Source: Bacteroidota bacterium (GTDB lineage: Bacteria; Bacteroidota; Bacteroidia; Cytophagales; Cyclobacteriaceae). Taken from it: a stretch of DNA of 64,000 nt. A model generated the notes under the pieces. That model was not told the origin of the DNA and did no database searches. It saw only the letters and a list, made by a program, of their open reading frames with translations. Shown one piece after another: positions 17,281 to 24,508 of this stretch. Location of the stretch: contig JAEYWY010000026.1 in NCBI GenBank assembly GCA_023428695.1, forward strand, positions 248,001-312,000. Direction: 5' to 3'. Positions within the stretch are counted from its first letter, which is position 1, and each line of letters begins with the position of its first letter. The translations under genes were made by a program, and so were the position numbers.

Positions 17281-17708
17281 TGGCCGTAATAGAAACCTGC
17301 GAACGTCTGCTCAAGTCATTCAATATGCGGTCGACTCCAAGCCGCCAGGAGATTCTTGGACTGTTCCTCGAGAGAGAATACGCCCTTTCACACGGTGATA
17401 TTGAAAAGGAAGTAAGCCATTCCCTTGATCGCGTAACAGTCTATCGGACCATAAGAACATTTCTTGACCGGGGGGTTATCCACAAAGTGCTCGACGACGA
17501 GGGTACCCTCAAGTATGCTCTTTGCAGCGAAGCGTGCTCTTCGACCGGACACCACCACGACCATATACATTTCAAATGCACGTCGTGTGGCCAAACCCTC
17601 TGTCTTGATATGGAGCTTCCCGGGTTTCACCTCCCGCGGGGCTACAAACCGGACACGATAAACGTCCTGGTGCAGGGAACCTGTGAAAAATGCAATGGCG
17701 TTACCTGA
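17280..17708 (+). CDS. Fur-family metal-responsive repressor
   Basis: A 142-residue regulator with an N-terminal winged helix (MRSTPSRQEILGLFL, SLDRVTVYRTIRTFLDRGVI) and a C-terminal dimerisation and metal-binding domain with HHHDHIHFKCTSCGQ and a final CEKC, giving two CxxC pairs for structural zinc. This fits Fur/Zur/PerR proteins; the metal cannot be told from sequence, though the His-rich HHHDH motif is like Zur and Fur. The ATG overlaps the exporter stop (TGATG), so the two are coupled. It lies upstream of the TerC-family gene and may sense metal for it. Confidence 0.88.
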   Translation: MAVIETCERLLKSFNMRSTPSRQEILGLFLEREYALSHGDIEKEVSHSLDRVTVYRTIRTFLDRGVIHKVLDDEGTLKYALCSEACSSTGHHHDHIHFKCTSCGQTLCLDMELPGFHLPRGYKPDTINVLVQGTCEKCNGVT

Positions 17709-17774
17709 AATTGCAAGGAGTTCTGCGGCCAACTTTATTCCCGCAGGTTAATTCTACGTATGATAATATATTCG

Positions 17775-17782
17775 TAGTTTTG
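17775..17782 (+). promoter_or_regulatory. Bacteroidota -7 box for the TerC-family gene
   Basis: TAGTTTTG is a perfect TAnnTTTG. ATTC lies 20 bases upstream, close to a -33 ATTG. The leader to TTG 17857 would be about 70 bases. I looked in it for a yybP-ykoY manganese riboswitch and did not find one. Confidence 0.55.
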
Positions 17783-17856
17783 AGATCTTATGGTGGAGAA
17801 TTCCGTATAAACCGATTTTTTTTGCTCTTTTGACTAAACTAACGCATTAACCCCCC

Positions 17857-18906
17857 TTGTCCTTTTTTCAGAACATACTTGCTGCGTCACTTTTTTCAAA
17901 TCTGAGCGAACGGGAAATGATTCTATTTGGTGTCTTTTTCGGCATCATCATCATTTTTCTGGCGATTGACCTGGGAATCTTTAACAAGAAGGCTCACAAG
18001 ATTTCTCCAAAATCAGCCCTCTACCAATCAATATTCTGGGTTTTGATAAGCGCGGCGTTTGGATACCTCGTCTATATCGAAGGACCCTATGAACACGTGC
18101 TGGGTGACACAATCGAAGTGCTGTCGGGAGCGGATGCCGCAGTGTTGTATTTCTCCGCGTACCTGACTGAAAAAGCTCTCTCAGTTGACAACATTTTCGT
18201 AATCCTGCTAATTCTCAAATACTTCAAGGTCAGAGAGGAATATTTTCACAAAATACTTTTCTGGGGAATTCTTGGAGCAATCATCTTCCGTGCCGTTTTC
18301 ATCTTCGTAGGAGCTTACCTGATTCACCAGTTCCATTTTATCCTCTACATCTTCGGTGTCTTCCTGATCTACTCTGGCATCCGAATCTATTTCGAGGATG
18401 ACGATCAGAAAATCGAGCCGGAGAAGAATCCGATCATGAAGTTTTGCCGGAGGTATTTGCCCATAACCCGCGATGACTCCGATGGAAAGTTTATTGTAAA
18501 GCGCGAGGGCAGATTGATGTTTACGCCATTGTTCCTCGTCATCGTGCTTATTGAAACTACTGACCTGATTTTCGCCGTTGATTCGATTCCTGCCGCATTT
18601 GCGATTACTCAGAATGAATTCCTGATTTACACCTCGAATATTTTCGCAGTGATGGGACTGAGGGCAATGTTCTTCCTGCTCGCGGGAATAATTGACAAGT
18701 TCTACCTGCTGCAAAAGGGACTTAGTATCATTCTTTTCTTCATCGGCGCCAAGATGCTCCTGGAGATATTCGATTACAACATCGGGGTGTACGCCTCGTT
18801 CTCGGTTATCATTGCAACGCTTACACTTTCGATCATCTTCTCCGTACTGGTGCCGCGAAAAGAGAAGAACAAGTCCGCCGATCCATCGGCTGAGCACGAG
18901 CACTGA
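17857..18906 (+). CDS. TerC-family membrane protein
   Basis: A 349-residue protein with about nine membrane helices. It has the TerC core signatures AYLTEKALSVDNIFVI and LIETTDLIFAVDSIPAAFAIT, whose paired acidic residues are thought to carry metal ions, and the LRAMFFLLAGIIDKF segment. TerC proteins such as Alx and YceF export manganese or metallate secreted enzymes; some are linked to tellurite resistance. The start is TTG 17857; an ATG at 17917 would remove part of the first helix. Its stop abuts that of the convergent TerB/LETM1-like gene at the palindrome TGATCA. Confidence 0.9.
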   Translation: MSFFQNILAASLFSNLSEREMILFGVFFGIIIIFLAIDLGIFNKKAHKISPKSALYQSIFWVLISAAFGYLVYIEGPYEHVLGDTIEVLSGADAAVLYFSAYLTEKALSVDNIFVILLILKYFKVREEYFHKILFWGILGAIIFRAVFIFVGAYLIHQFHFILYIFGVFLIYSGIRIYFEDDDQKIEPEKNPIMKFCRRYLPITRDDSDGKFIVKREGRLMFTPLFLVIVLIETTDLIFAVDSIPAAFAITQNEFLIYTSNIFAVMGLRAMFFLLAGIIDKFYLLQKGLSIILFFIGAKMLLEIFDYNIGVYASFSVIIATLTLSIIFSVLVPRKEKNKSADPSAEHEH

Positions 18907-20169
18907 TCAGTCTCCGTGAGTGAACAGATTCCTGGGAAGTATTTTTAACAAGATTGGAAGTGTGAGAAACCGCTGCGGCACTGACGTCACTGAAAAAGAT
19001 GGAATTGTTTTCAGGACTTCGATCAGCTGCAGGCGAAGTTGCTCTTTTTCATCTACGGATAATTCGTAACTCCGGGCTTTGTCGAGCAACACGGCAATTT
19101 TTTCCTGGTTTTCAAGATCCCGCAAAAGGCGGGTCTTATTTCTCGACGCAAGTTTTGCTACACGGTCAATGTACTGTTCGCTGATGTTCTGAAAATCCTG
19201 TTTGTCCTGGAGGTGATCAAGATGGTTCCAGTTTTCAAGAACAAACCCCTCAATCGCAACCATGCTGTTCTCAAGTTCGTCGTCTGAAAAATCAAAGTAC
19301 TTGCAGAAGACTTTGAGAAAATCAACCTCCGCTTCTTCGACGCGTTTATCGGCCCATATCGTAAGGATTGCGATCTCCATGAAAAACTTCTTAAGTATCC
19401 AGGAGTTTTCTGCAGGGAGGTCGATATCCTCAATAGCTATACCTTCAACAAAAATTCGAAGGGCTTCTTTTTTTCTGTCAACCGGAAGGTCCGTCGTCTG
19501 AAGGAAAAACTCAAACAACCGTCTTTCCTCCGGCGCAACCACCTTGTTCGCGTGCGCTGCTGCAGCCATTACTTTCACCATTGAAAAGCGAAGTTCTTCT
19601 CTTTCATAACGGAAAAAGTCAGCTACGATTTTATCGGCATTCGTGTGGATCCATTGTCCAAAGATGAAAACATCCAGGAAGAGAAGGCTGTTGTGAAAGA
19701 ATGTCGTCCAGAAACCGCCATGAAAACTATTGGTATAACTGATCCGTTTTTCAAGGATCGTTTCTGCCAGTTCAAGCGCAGATTTTTTTCGCCCGAAAAA
19801 GGTCTTGTTCGGAACTGATATCTCAGGGAAAATATTGTTGTAGAAATTGCCGATACTCTCCAGTGTACTCATAATGATCCCGGTAAGTTCCTCTTCACTT
19901 CTTACCGGTTTGTCATAAAAAAGCAGTGAGCTACTGATGAGACTTTCTGCAAGCAGAACCTTCATGCGGTCCTTTTCGCCCCACTCGTCGTCGTCAATGA
20001 GTTCAGTGGTCAGCGACTCGCCATACATCAACCCTGTGGGTTGAATAAGGCGGTAGAGGGAATATTCAGGATGAGAAGACCTGCGGTGAGGTTCCTGGGT
20101 CAGGCCATGAAAGAGATTTTTTCTGAACTCGAGGTATTCTTTTAGCCACCCCTTTTCGTTTGGGACCAT
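18907..20169 (-). CDS. TerB-like and LETM1-like two-domain protein
   Basis: A 420-residue protein of uncertain function. The centre (about residues 205-330) is helical with acidic pairs, for example MAAAAHANKVVAPEERRLFEFF and AILTIWADKRVEEAEVDFLK, like TerB-type tellurite-resistance domains that bind metal through such residues. The last 55 residues (LRLQLIEVLKTIPSFSV, RFLTLPILLKILPRNLF) resemble the core of LETM1, a mitochondrial cation-homeostasis protein. One hydrophobic segment is seen at about residue 155-175 (FFHNSLLFLDVFIFGQW). It converges on a TerC-family gene, which fits a shared role in metal handling or membrane stress. The domain calls are by eye. Confidence 0.65.
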   Translation of the reverse strand: MVPNEKGWLKEYLEFRKNLFHGLTQEPHRRSSHPEYSLYRLIQPTGLMYGESLTTELIDDDEWGEKDRMKVLLAESLISSSLLFYDKPVRSEEELTGIIMSTLESIGNFYNNIFPEISVPNKTFFGRKKSALELAETILEKRISYTNSFHGGFWTTFFHNSLLFLDVFIFGQWIHTNADKIVADFFRYEREELRFSMVKVMAAAAHANKVVAPEERRLFEFFLQTTDLPVDRKKEALRIFVEGIAIEDIDLPAENSWILKKFFMEIAILTIWADKRVEEAEVDFLKVFCKYFDFSDDELENSMVAIEGFVLENWNHLDHLQDKQDFQNISEQYIDRVAKLASRNKTRLLRDLENQEKIAVLLDKARSYELSVDEKEQLRLQLIEVLKTIPSFSVTSVPQRFLTLPILLKILPRNLFTHGD

Positions 20170-20220
20170 TGTCTACGGATTTTTCAAATAATGAAAGGTA
20201 GGGAATTAATGCGACTTTTT

Positions 20221-20736
20221 TCACAAAAACTCTCGCCAGCCCCGCTCTTCCAATCCCTTAGCGCTAACCTCTACTTTGTTTTTGAGAGCCGTCTTGTATC
20301 GACTGAGTTCTTCCGCAACCCGGTCATCACCGGTCGCGATAATTTGTGCAGCAAGTATGCCGGCATTCTGCGCCCCGTCCAGTGCAACGGTCGCAACGGG
20401 GACCCCTGCAGGCATTTGTAAGATACTTAAAACGGAATCCCACCCGTCGATGGAATTCGATGACTTGACAGGAACTCCGATGACAGGCAGCGTAGTCAGC
20501 GAAGCCACCATCCCGGGAAGATGTGCTGCACCGCCAGCGCCCGCGATAATCACCTTTACACCGCGGTCCCGTGCCTTGGTAGCGAAATCAACCATTCGCA
20601 ACGGCGTACGATGCGCCGAGACAATCGTAATCTCGTAGGATACCTTTAAGTGATCCAGAACCTCGGCGGCGTCTTTCATGATCCTGAGATCAGATTGGCT
20701 GCCCATAATAATGCTGACCACGGGACGATTTATCAT
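20221..20736 (-). CDS. purE: 5-(carboxyamino)imidazole ribonucleotide mutase
   Basis: Moves the carboxylate of N5-CAIR to give CAIR in purine synthesis. The 171-residue protein starts with the substrate-binding VSIIMGSQSDLRIMKDAAEVL, and has the catalytic VSAHRTPLRM and the AGAGGAAHLPGMVA loop with GVPV following. It is a class I enzyme, consistent with the adjacent purK. Its ATG overlaps the purK stop by four bases (ATGA). It closes the feoA-feoB-purK-purE array. Confidence 0.96.
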   Translation of the reverse strand: MINRPVVSIIMGSQSDLRIMKDAAEVLDHLKVSYEITIVSAHRTPLRMVDFATKARDRGVKVIIAGAGGAAHLPGMVASLTTLPVIGVPVKSSNSIDGWDSVLSILQMPAGVPVATVALDGAQNAGILAAQIIATGDDRVAEELSRYKTALKNKVEVSAKGLEERGWREFL

Positions 20737-21905
20737 GAGGAAATGACTTTAAGTGTCTTTTTGACAAAATCGGCGTTTTTTTTCACAGTTGCGATATCCC
20801 GATTCACGATCGTAACGTGCCCCATCTTACGGAAGGGCTTTGTCTTCTTCTTTCCGTAAAGATGAACATGTACTCCGGGAATGGAAACAACTTCCTCAAA
20901 ACCTTCATACGCCGCATCGCCTTCAAACCCCGCCTCACCCAGGAGATTTACCATTGCCCCCGGCAGCAACAAAGTTGTGTCGCCCAATGGCAGACCAAGA
21001 ATCGCCCGCAGATGTTGTTCATACTGCGAGGTACCATTTGCTTCGATGGTTTGATGGCCGCTGTTATGTGGCCGCGGAGCAATCTCATTAACCAGCACCT
21101 CGCCTTCCTTTGTAACGAACATTTCCACTGCGAGGAGGCCTACCATGTCAAGTTTTTGAATAAGATCCCGCGCAATCCCGTCAGCCCTTTGTGATGCAAC
21201 GGTTGGGATATCCGCGGGTGCAAACAAATACTCGACAAGATTATGAACAGGATGAAAGACCATTTCAACAACCGGGAAAGTTGAAACATCTCCCTTCTCA
21301 TTACGGGCTACGATCACTGAAATTTCTTTCTCGAAATCAATCATTCTTTCGAGCACGCCGGGTGAATCGAATGCCTTCTCGAGATCGCCGGCATCCCTGA
21401 TCACCTGGACTCCGCGGCCGTCGTATCCTTCGCGGCCAAGTTTGTGTACAGCGGGTAAAAACGAACCGGCGTGTCGCTTTACATCGCCTGCGTTTTCAGT
21501 CAATACAAATTCCGCGGTCGGTATCCCATGGTCGCGATAAAATGTCTTTTGCGTACGCTTGTCCTGGATTAATTCAATTACGTCCGGCTGAGGAAACACC
21601 TTCTTGCCGAGGCGCTGAAGCTCGCGCAAAGCGGGAACACTTACGTTTTCAATTTCGATTGTGATGATGTCGCATGAACTGCCAAACTTCACCACCGTGT
21701 CGAAGTCTGTTAACTTACCGTGATGGAACTCCGCCAACTGTGAACAGGGGGCCTGCGCATCAGGATCCAACACCCGGAACGGAATGTTGAAATCAATCCC
21801 TGATTGAATCAGCATTCGTCCGAGTTGACCGCCACCCAGTATTCCAACAACCTTTTGATTAAATGTACCCAAGTTCACGAAGTTTGGAGGCCAAATTACG
21901 GCCAT
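20733..21905 (-). CDS. purK: N5-carboxyaminoimidazole ribonucleotide synthase
   Basis: Makes N5-CAIR from AIR, bicarbonate and ATP, feeding PurE. The 390-residue protein has VGILGGGQLGRMLIQSG at the start, the ATP-grasp centre (KLGREGYDGRGVQVI) and the metal-binding end EVLVNEIAPRPHNSGHQT. The ATG at 21905 lies 6 bases after the feoB stop; a GTG at 21875 is the alternative. It overlaps purE by four bases. No hairpin separates it from feoB, so purine genes and the iron importer appear cotranscribed, which is unusual. Confidence 0.95.
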   Translation of the reverse strand: MAVIWPPNFVNLGTFNQKVVGILGGGQLGRMLIQSGIDFNIPFRVLDPDAQAPCSQLAEFHHGKLTDFDTVVKFGSSCDIITIEIENVSVPALRELQRLGKKVFPQPDVIELIQDKRTQKTFYRDHGIPTAEFVLTENAGDVKRHAGSFLPAVHKLGREGYDGRGVQVIRDAGDLEKAFDSPGVLERMIDFEKEISVIVARNEKGDVSTFPVVEMVFHPVHNLVEYLFAPADIPTVASQRADGIARDLIQKLDMVGLLAVEMFVTKEGEVLVNEIAPRPHNSGHQTIEANGTSQYEQHLRAILGLPLGDTTLLLPGAMVNLLGEAGFEGDAAYEGFEEVVSIPGVHVHLYGKKKTKPFRKMGHVTIVNRDIATVKKNADFVKKTLKVISS

Positions 21906-21911
21906 TTCAGA

Positions 21912-24026
21912 TCATGAGAAAATATTGAAGACCGCCCATGCCGACACGTACGCAAGGGTGGTCATATAAACCAGTTGAATTACAGGCCATTTCCAGCCTT
22001 TTGTTTCGCGGTAAACAACGGCAAGCGTACTCATACATTGCATAGCGAATGTGTAGAAAACAAGCAGCGAAAGCCCGACGGCCGGCGTGAACCGGGCAGT
22101 GCCGGTTTCCGGGTTAATCTCTGCACGCATGCGTTGTTTGATTGTAGCTTCATCATCAGTGCTGCTGCCTATGGAATATATTGTGGCCATCGTCCCGACA
22201 AATACTTCACGTGCCGCGAAAGAGGTAACGAGCGCAATTCCGATCTTCCAGTCATACCCCAGCGGCCGGATCAACGGCTCGAGTCCCTTGCCAATCACGC
22301 CCGCATAGGAGTTCTCGAGTTTGTACGCAGCGATCCGGTCTTCAAGTTCCTGATCATCCAGAGTCTCATTGGTGTTTGCAAGGACAGCCTCCCTGGCGTT
22401 GTTCATTTTGTCAGCCGGGCCATAGCTGGCGAGAACCCAGAGAATGATGGAGATAGCGAGGATGATCTTACCGGCTTCAAAGACGAAAGCCTTTGTTTTC
22501 TCTACGATGGTATATCCGACATTTGACCATTTCGGTATCCTGTAGGGAGGAAGTTCCATGATCAGGAAGCTGCGTTCTCTGACACGGATAATAAGTTTCA
22601 TCACCCACGCAGATGCGATAGCGGCGACAAACCCCAACAGGTACAGCCCCATAAGTGCGAGTCCCTGGAGGTTAAAGAATCCCAGTGCTTTTTGCTCGGG
22701 AACGATTAATGCAATCAGAATGGTAAAAATTGGAAGTCGCGCAGAACAACTCATCAGTGGTGTGACCATTATTGTGATCGTGCGCTCTTTCCAGTTGTCG
22801 ATCGTGCGCGTTGCCATGATCGCGGGGATGGCACATGCGACACCGGACATGAGCGGGACGACACTTTTTCCATTCAGGCCGAACTTCCGCATGATCTTGT
22901 CCATCAGGAAAACCACTCTTGCCATGTAGCCAGATTCTTCGAGCACGGAGATGAACGCAAACAAAATGGCGATCTGCGGAACGAAAATTACAATGCCGCC
23001 AATTCCGGGAACGATACCTTCTGCCAGGAGGCTGGTCAGTGGCCCCTCTGGCAGGTGTTCGCCGAGGAAGGAACTGAGCCATGCAAAACCGCCGTCGATA
23101 AGGTCCATGGGTACTGTTGCCCAGGGGAAGATCGACTGGAAGATTAGGAATAGCACGAGGAAGAAGATCACATATCCCCACACCTTGTGGGTGAGGACGC
23201 GATCGATCCGACTTGTCATTCTTTTCCATGACGCATCGGGTGTTTTCAATGTCACTTCATTCAGCAAATCCTGAATGTAGCTGTACCGTTGTATCGTTTC
23301 AGCACCCTGGAACTTCCCAGGGAAAAAAGCATGGCGATCCCTGATGCTCGAGACCGTTGCGAGGGTAGATCGATCAAGAAAGCCCAACGACTGTGGTTGC
23401 TCGAGGAAGAGGTAGGCCTCATAGTCGTTATCGACTCCCGTCGCATTGCGAAGGTCCGCAACGGCGCCTTCCACTTCTTTCCAGATGGGGAAGATCGACG
23501 TCATCGACGGGTGATGCTTCTTTGCGAGTTCGTCCTTCAACTCTTTGATGCCTGTGCCTTTACGGGCGTTGATAGCAACGACCGGTACGCCCAACTTTTT
23601 GGAGAGCCCTTTCAGATCGAAGGTCATCCCTGCCTTGTTAGCGAGGTCGATCATGTTCAGAACGAGCACAGAGGGTAGCCCCAAATCAATTACCTGAGTA
23701 AGTAAAAGCAGGCTACGCTTCAAATTCGTCGCATCGGCAACTACAACTACTTTATCGGGAGTGGTATCGGAATGATGGTTAAGGAGTGTTTCAGAAACGA
23801 TTCGTTCATCTAGGCTGCGCGGATAGATACTGTAAATTCCGGGAAAGTCTGTGATTTCTGCTTTTTTCCCTTCGGTCAGCGAACATGTCCCGGTTCTCTT
23901 TTCAACGGTTACTCCGGGGAAGTTTCCAATTTTTTGGTTAAGCCCGGTGAGGTGGTTGAACAGAGAAGACTTACCCGAGTTAGGGTTGCCAACCAGCGCT
24001 ATTTTTATCCTCGCTGCTTCCGGCAT
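21912..24026 (-). CDS. feoB: Ferrous iron transporter FeoB
   Basis: GTP-dependent Fe(II) importer of the inner membrane. The 704-residue protein has an N-terminal G domain (G1 GNPNSGKSS, switch PGVTVEKRTG, G3 DFPGIYS, G4 NMID), a helical GDI-like part, and a membrane domain with the Gate motifs PLMSGVACAIPAIMATR and LMSCSARLPIF and the late SFAAREVFVGTMATIY. Length is typical. Its ATG overlaps the feoA TAA by one base. The shared feoA promoter and palindrome probably control it with iron. Confidence 0.96.
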   Translation of the reverse strand: MPEAARIKIALVGNPNSGKSSLFNHLTGLNQKIGNFPGVTVEKRTGTCSLTEGKKAEITDFPGIYSIYPRSLDERIVSETLLNHHSDTTPDKVVVVADATNLKRSLLLLTQVIDLGLPSVLVLNMIDLANKAGMTFDLKGLSKKLGVPVVAINARKGTGIKELKDELAKKHHPSMTSIFPIWKEVEGAVADLRNATGVDNDYEAYLFLEQPQSLGFLDRSTLATVSSIRDRHAFFPGKFQGAETIQRYSYIQDLLNEVTLKTPDASWKRMTSRIDRVLTHKVWGYVIFFLVLFLIFQSIFPWATVPMDLIDGGFAWLSSFLGEHLPEGPLTSLLAEGIVPGIGGIVIFVPQIAILFAFISVLEESGYMARVVFLMDKIMRKFGLNGKSVVPLMSGVACAIPAIMATRTIDNWKERTITIMVTPLMSCSARLPIFTILIALIVPEQKALGFFNLQGLALMGLYLLGFVAAIASAWVMKLIIRVRERSFLIMELPPYRIPKWSNVGYTIVEKTKAFVFEAGKIILAISIILWVLASYGPADKMNNAREAVLANTNETLDDQELEDRIAAYKLENSYAGVIGKGLEPLIRPLGYDWKIGIALVTSFAAREVFVGTMATIYSIGSSTDDEATIKQRMRAEINPETGTARFTPAVGLSLLVFYTFAMQCMSTLAVVYRETKGWKWPVIQLVYMTTLAYVSAWAVFNIFS

Positions 24027-24256
24027 TAATCGACAATTGAAATAGTCGCTGCCTCTTCAAGACGAAGCGAAAGCTCATACCCGGAAACGCTGATACAAAT
24101 GGGATCTCCGAACGGGGCAGTGAAATTGAATTTGACGGAGGCGCCGGGCAGGCAGCCCATTTCCATAAGTTTGACGGAAAGAAACTCATCGGTAAATCCC
24201 GCAACAACGCCCATTTCACCTGGCCGCATCTGCGCGACACTTTTACCCGTTGCCAT
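24026..24256 (-). CDS. feoA: Ferrous iron transport protein FeoA
   Basis: A 76-residue SH3-like cytosolic protein that supports FeoB. Typical elements are LRPG-like MRPGEMGVVAGF, the VKLMEMGCLPGASV turn and the final ISVSGYELSLRLEEAATI. It starts at ATG 24256, 25 bases behind a good promoter, with a small palindrome in between. It is the first gene of the feoAB-purKE array and overlaps feoB by one base. Confidence 0.94.
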   Translation of the reverse strand: MATGKSVAQMRPGEMGVVAGFTDEFLSVKLMEMGCLPGASVKFNFTAPFGDPICISVSGYELSLRLEEAATISIVD

Positions 24257-24262
24257 GTGTTC

Positions 24263-24275
24263 TTAATTAGATTAA
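24263..24275. promoter_or_regulatory. Possible operator in the feoA leader
   Basis: TTAAT-TAG-ATTAA is a 13-base palindrome between the predicted transcription start (about 24283) and the feoA ATG. It could bind a Fur- or DtxR-type iron repressor. The half-sites are short and AT-rich, so chance is possible. Confidence 0.4.
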
Positions 24276-24287
24276 TTTTAAACAAGG

Positions 24288-24319
24288 CAAATATAGAAGC
24301 GGTTCCACTCGTTTCCAAT
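24288..24319 (-). promoter_or_regulatory. Promoter of feoA-feoB-purK-purE
   Basis: On the minus strand: ATTG (24316-24319), 20 bases, then TATATTTG (24288-24295). This is a full Bacteroidota promoter with ideal spacing. Confidence 0.72.
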
Positions 24320-24337
24320 GATTTAAGTCACTTAAAA

Positions 24338-24508
24338 ATGTCAAAGAAGGATACACAAAAGTCTCGAAAGACGCGCAAATCCAAAGGCGTTAAGGAAGAG
24401 CCTGAAAAGGAAGCGTGGACAAAAGCACAGGATGTGCCCGCAGAAGATAATCAGGAGTACGGAGGGATGAACATGTCCAACTTCCGGAAGAATCTTGGCT
24501 GCGGCTGA
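24338..24508 (+). CDS. Small charged protein ending in GCG
   Basis: A 56-residue hydrophilic protein from ATG 24338: a Lys/Arg-rich first third (MSKKDTQKSRKTRKSKG), an acidic middle, and a C-terminus NMSNFRKNLGCG. Short proteins with this ending recur in Bacteroidota as I recall, but no function is assigned. A longer frame from 24257 would cross the feoA promoter and is less likely. It diverges from feoA, and its stop forms a TGATCA palindrome with that of convergent murF-alr. The single Cys in the GCG end may bind a metal or be modified; this is inference. Confidence 0.6.
   Translation: MSKKDTQKSRKTRKSKGVKEEPEKEAWTKAQDVPAEDNQEYGGMNMSNFRKNLGCG

Noticed and set aside
17723..17746. CTGCGG...CCGCAG stem after the Fur-family gene as terminator
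   Set aside because: Six base pairs with a 12-base loop and no T-tract; too weak to call.
17783..17856. Possible yybP-ykoY manganese riboswitch in the TerC leader
   Set aside because: The leader is only about 70 bases and lacks the conserved junction motifs.
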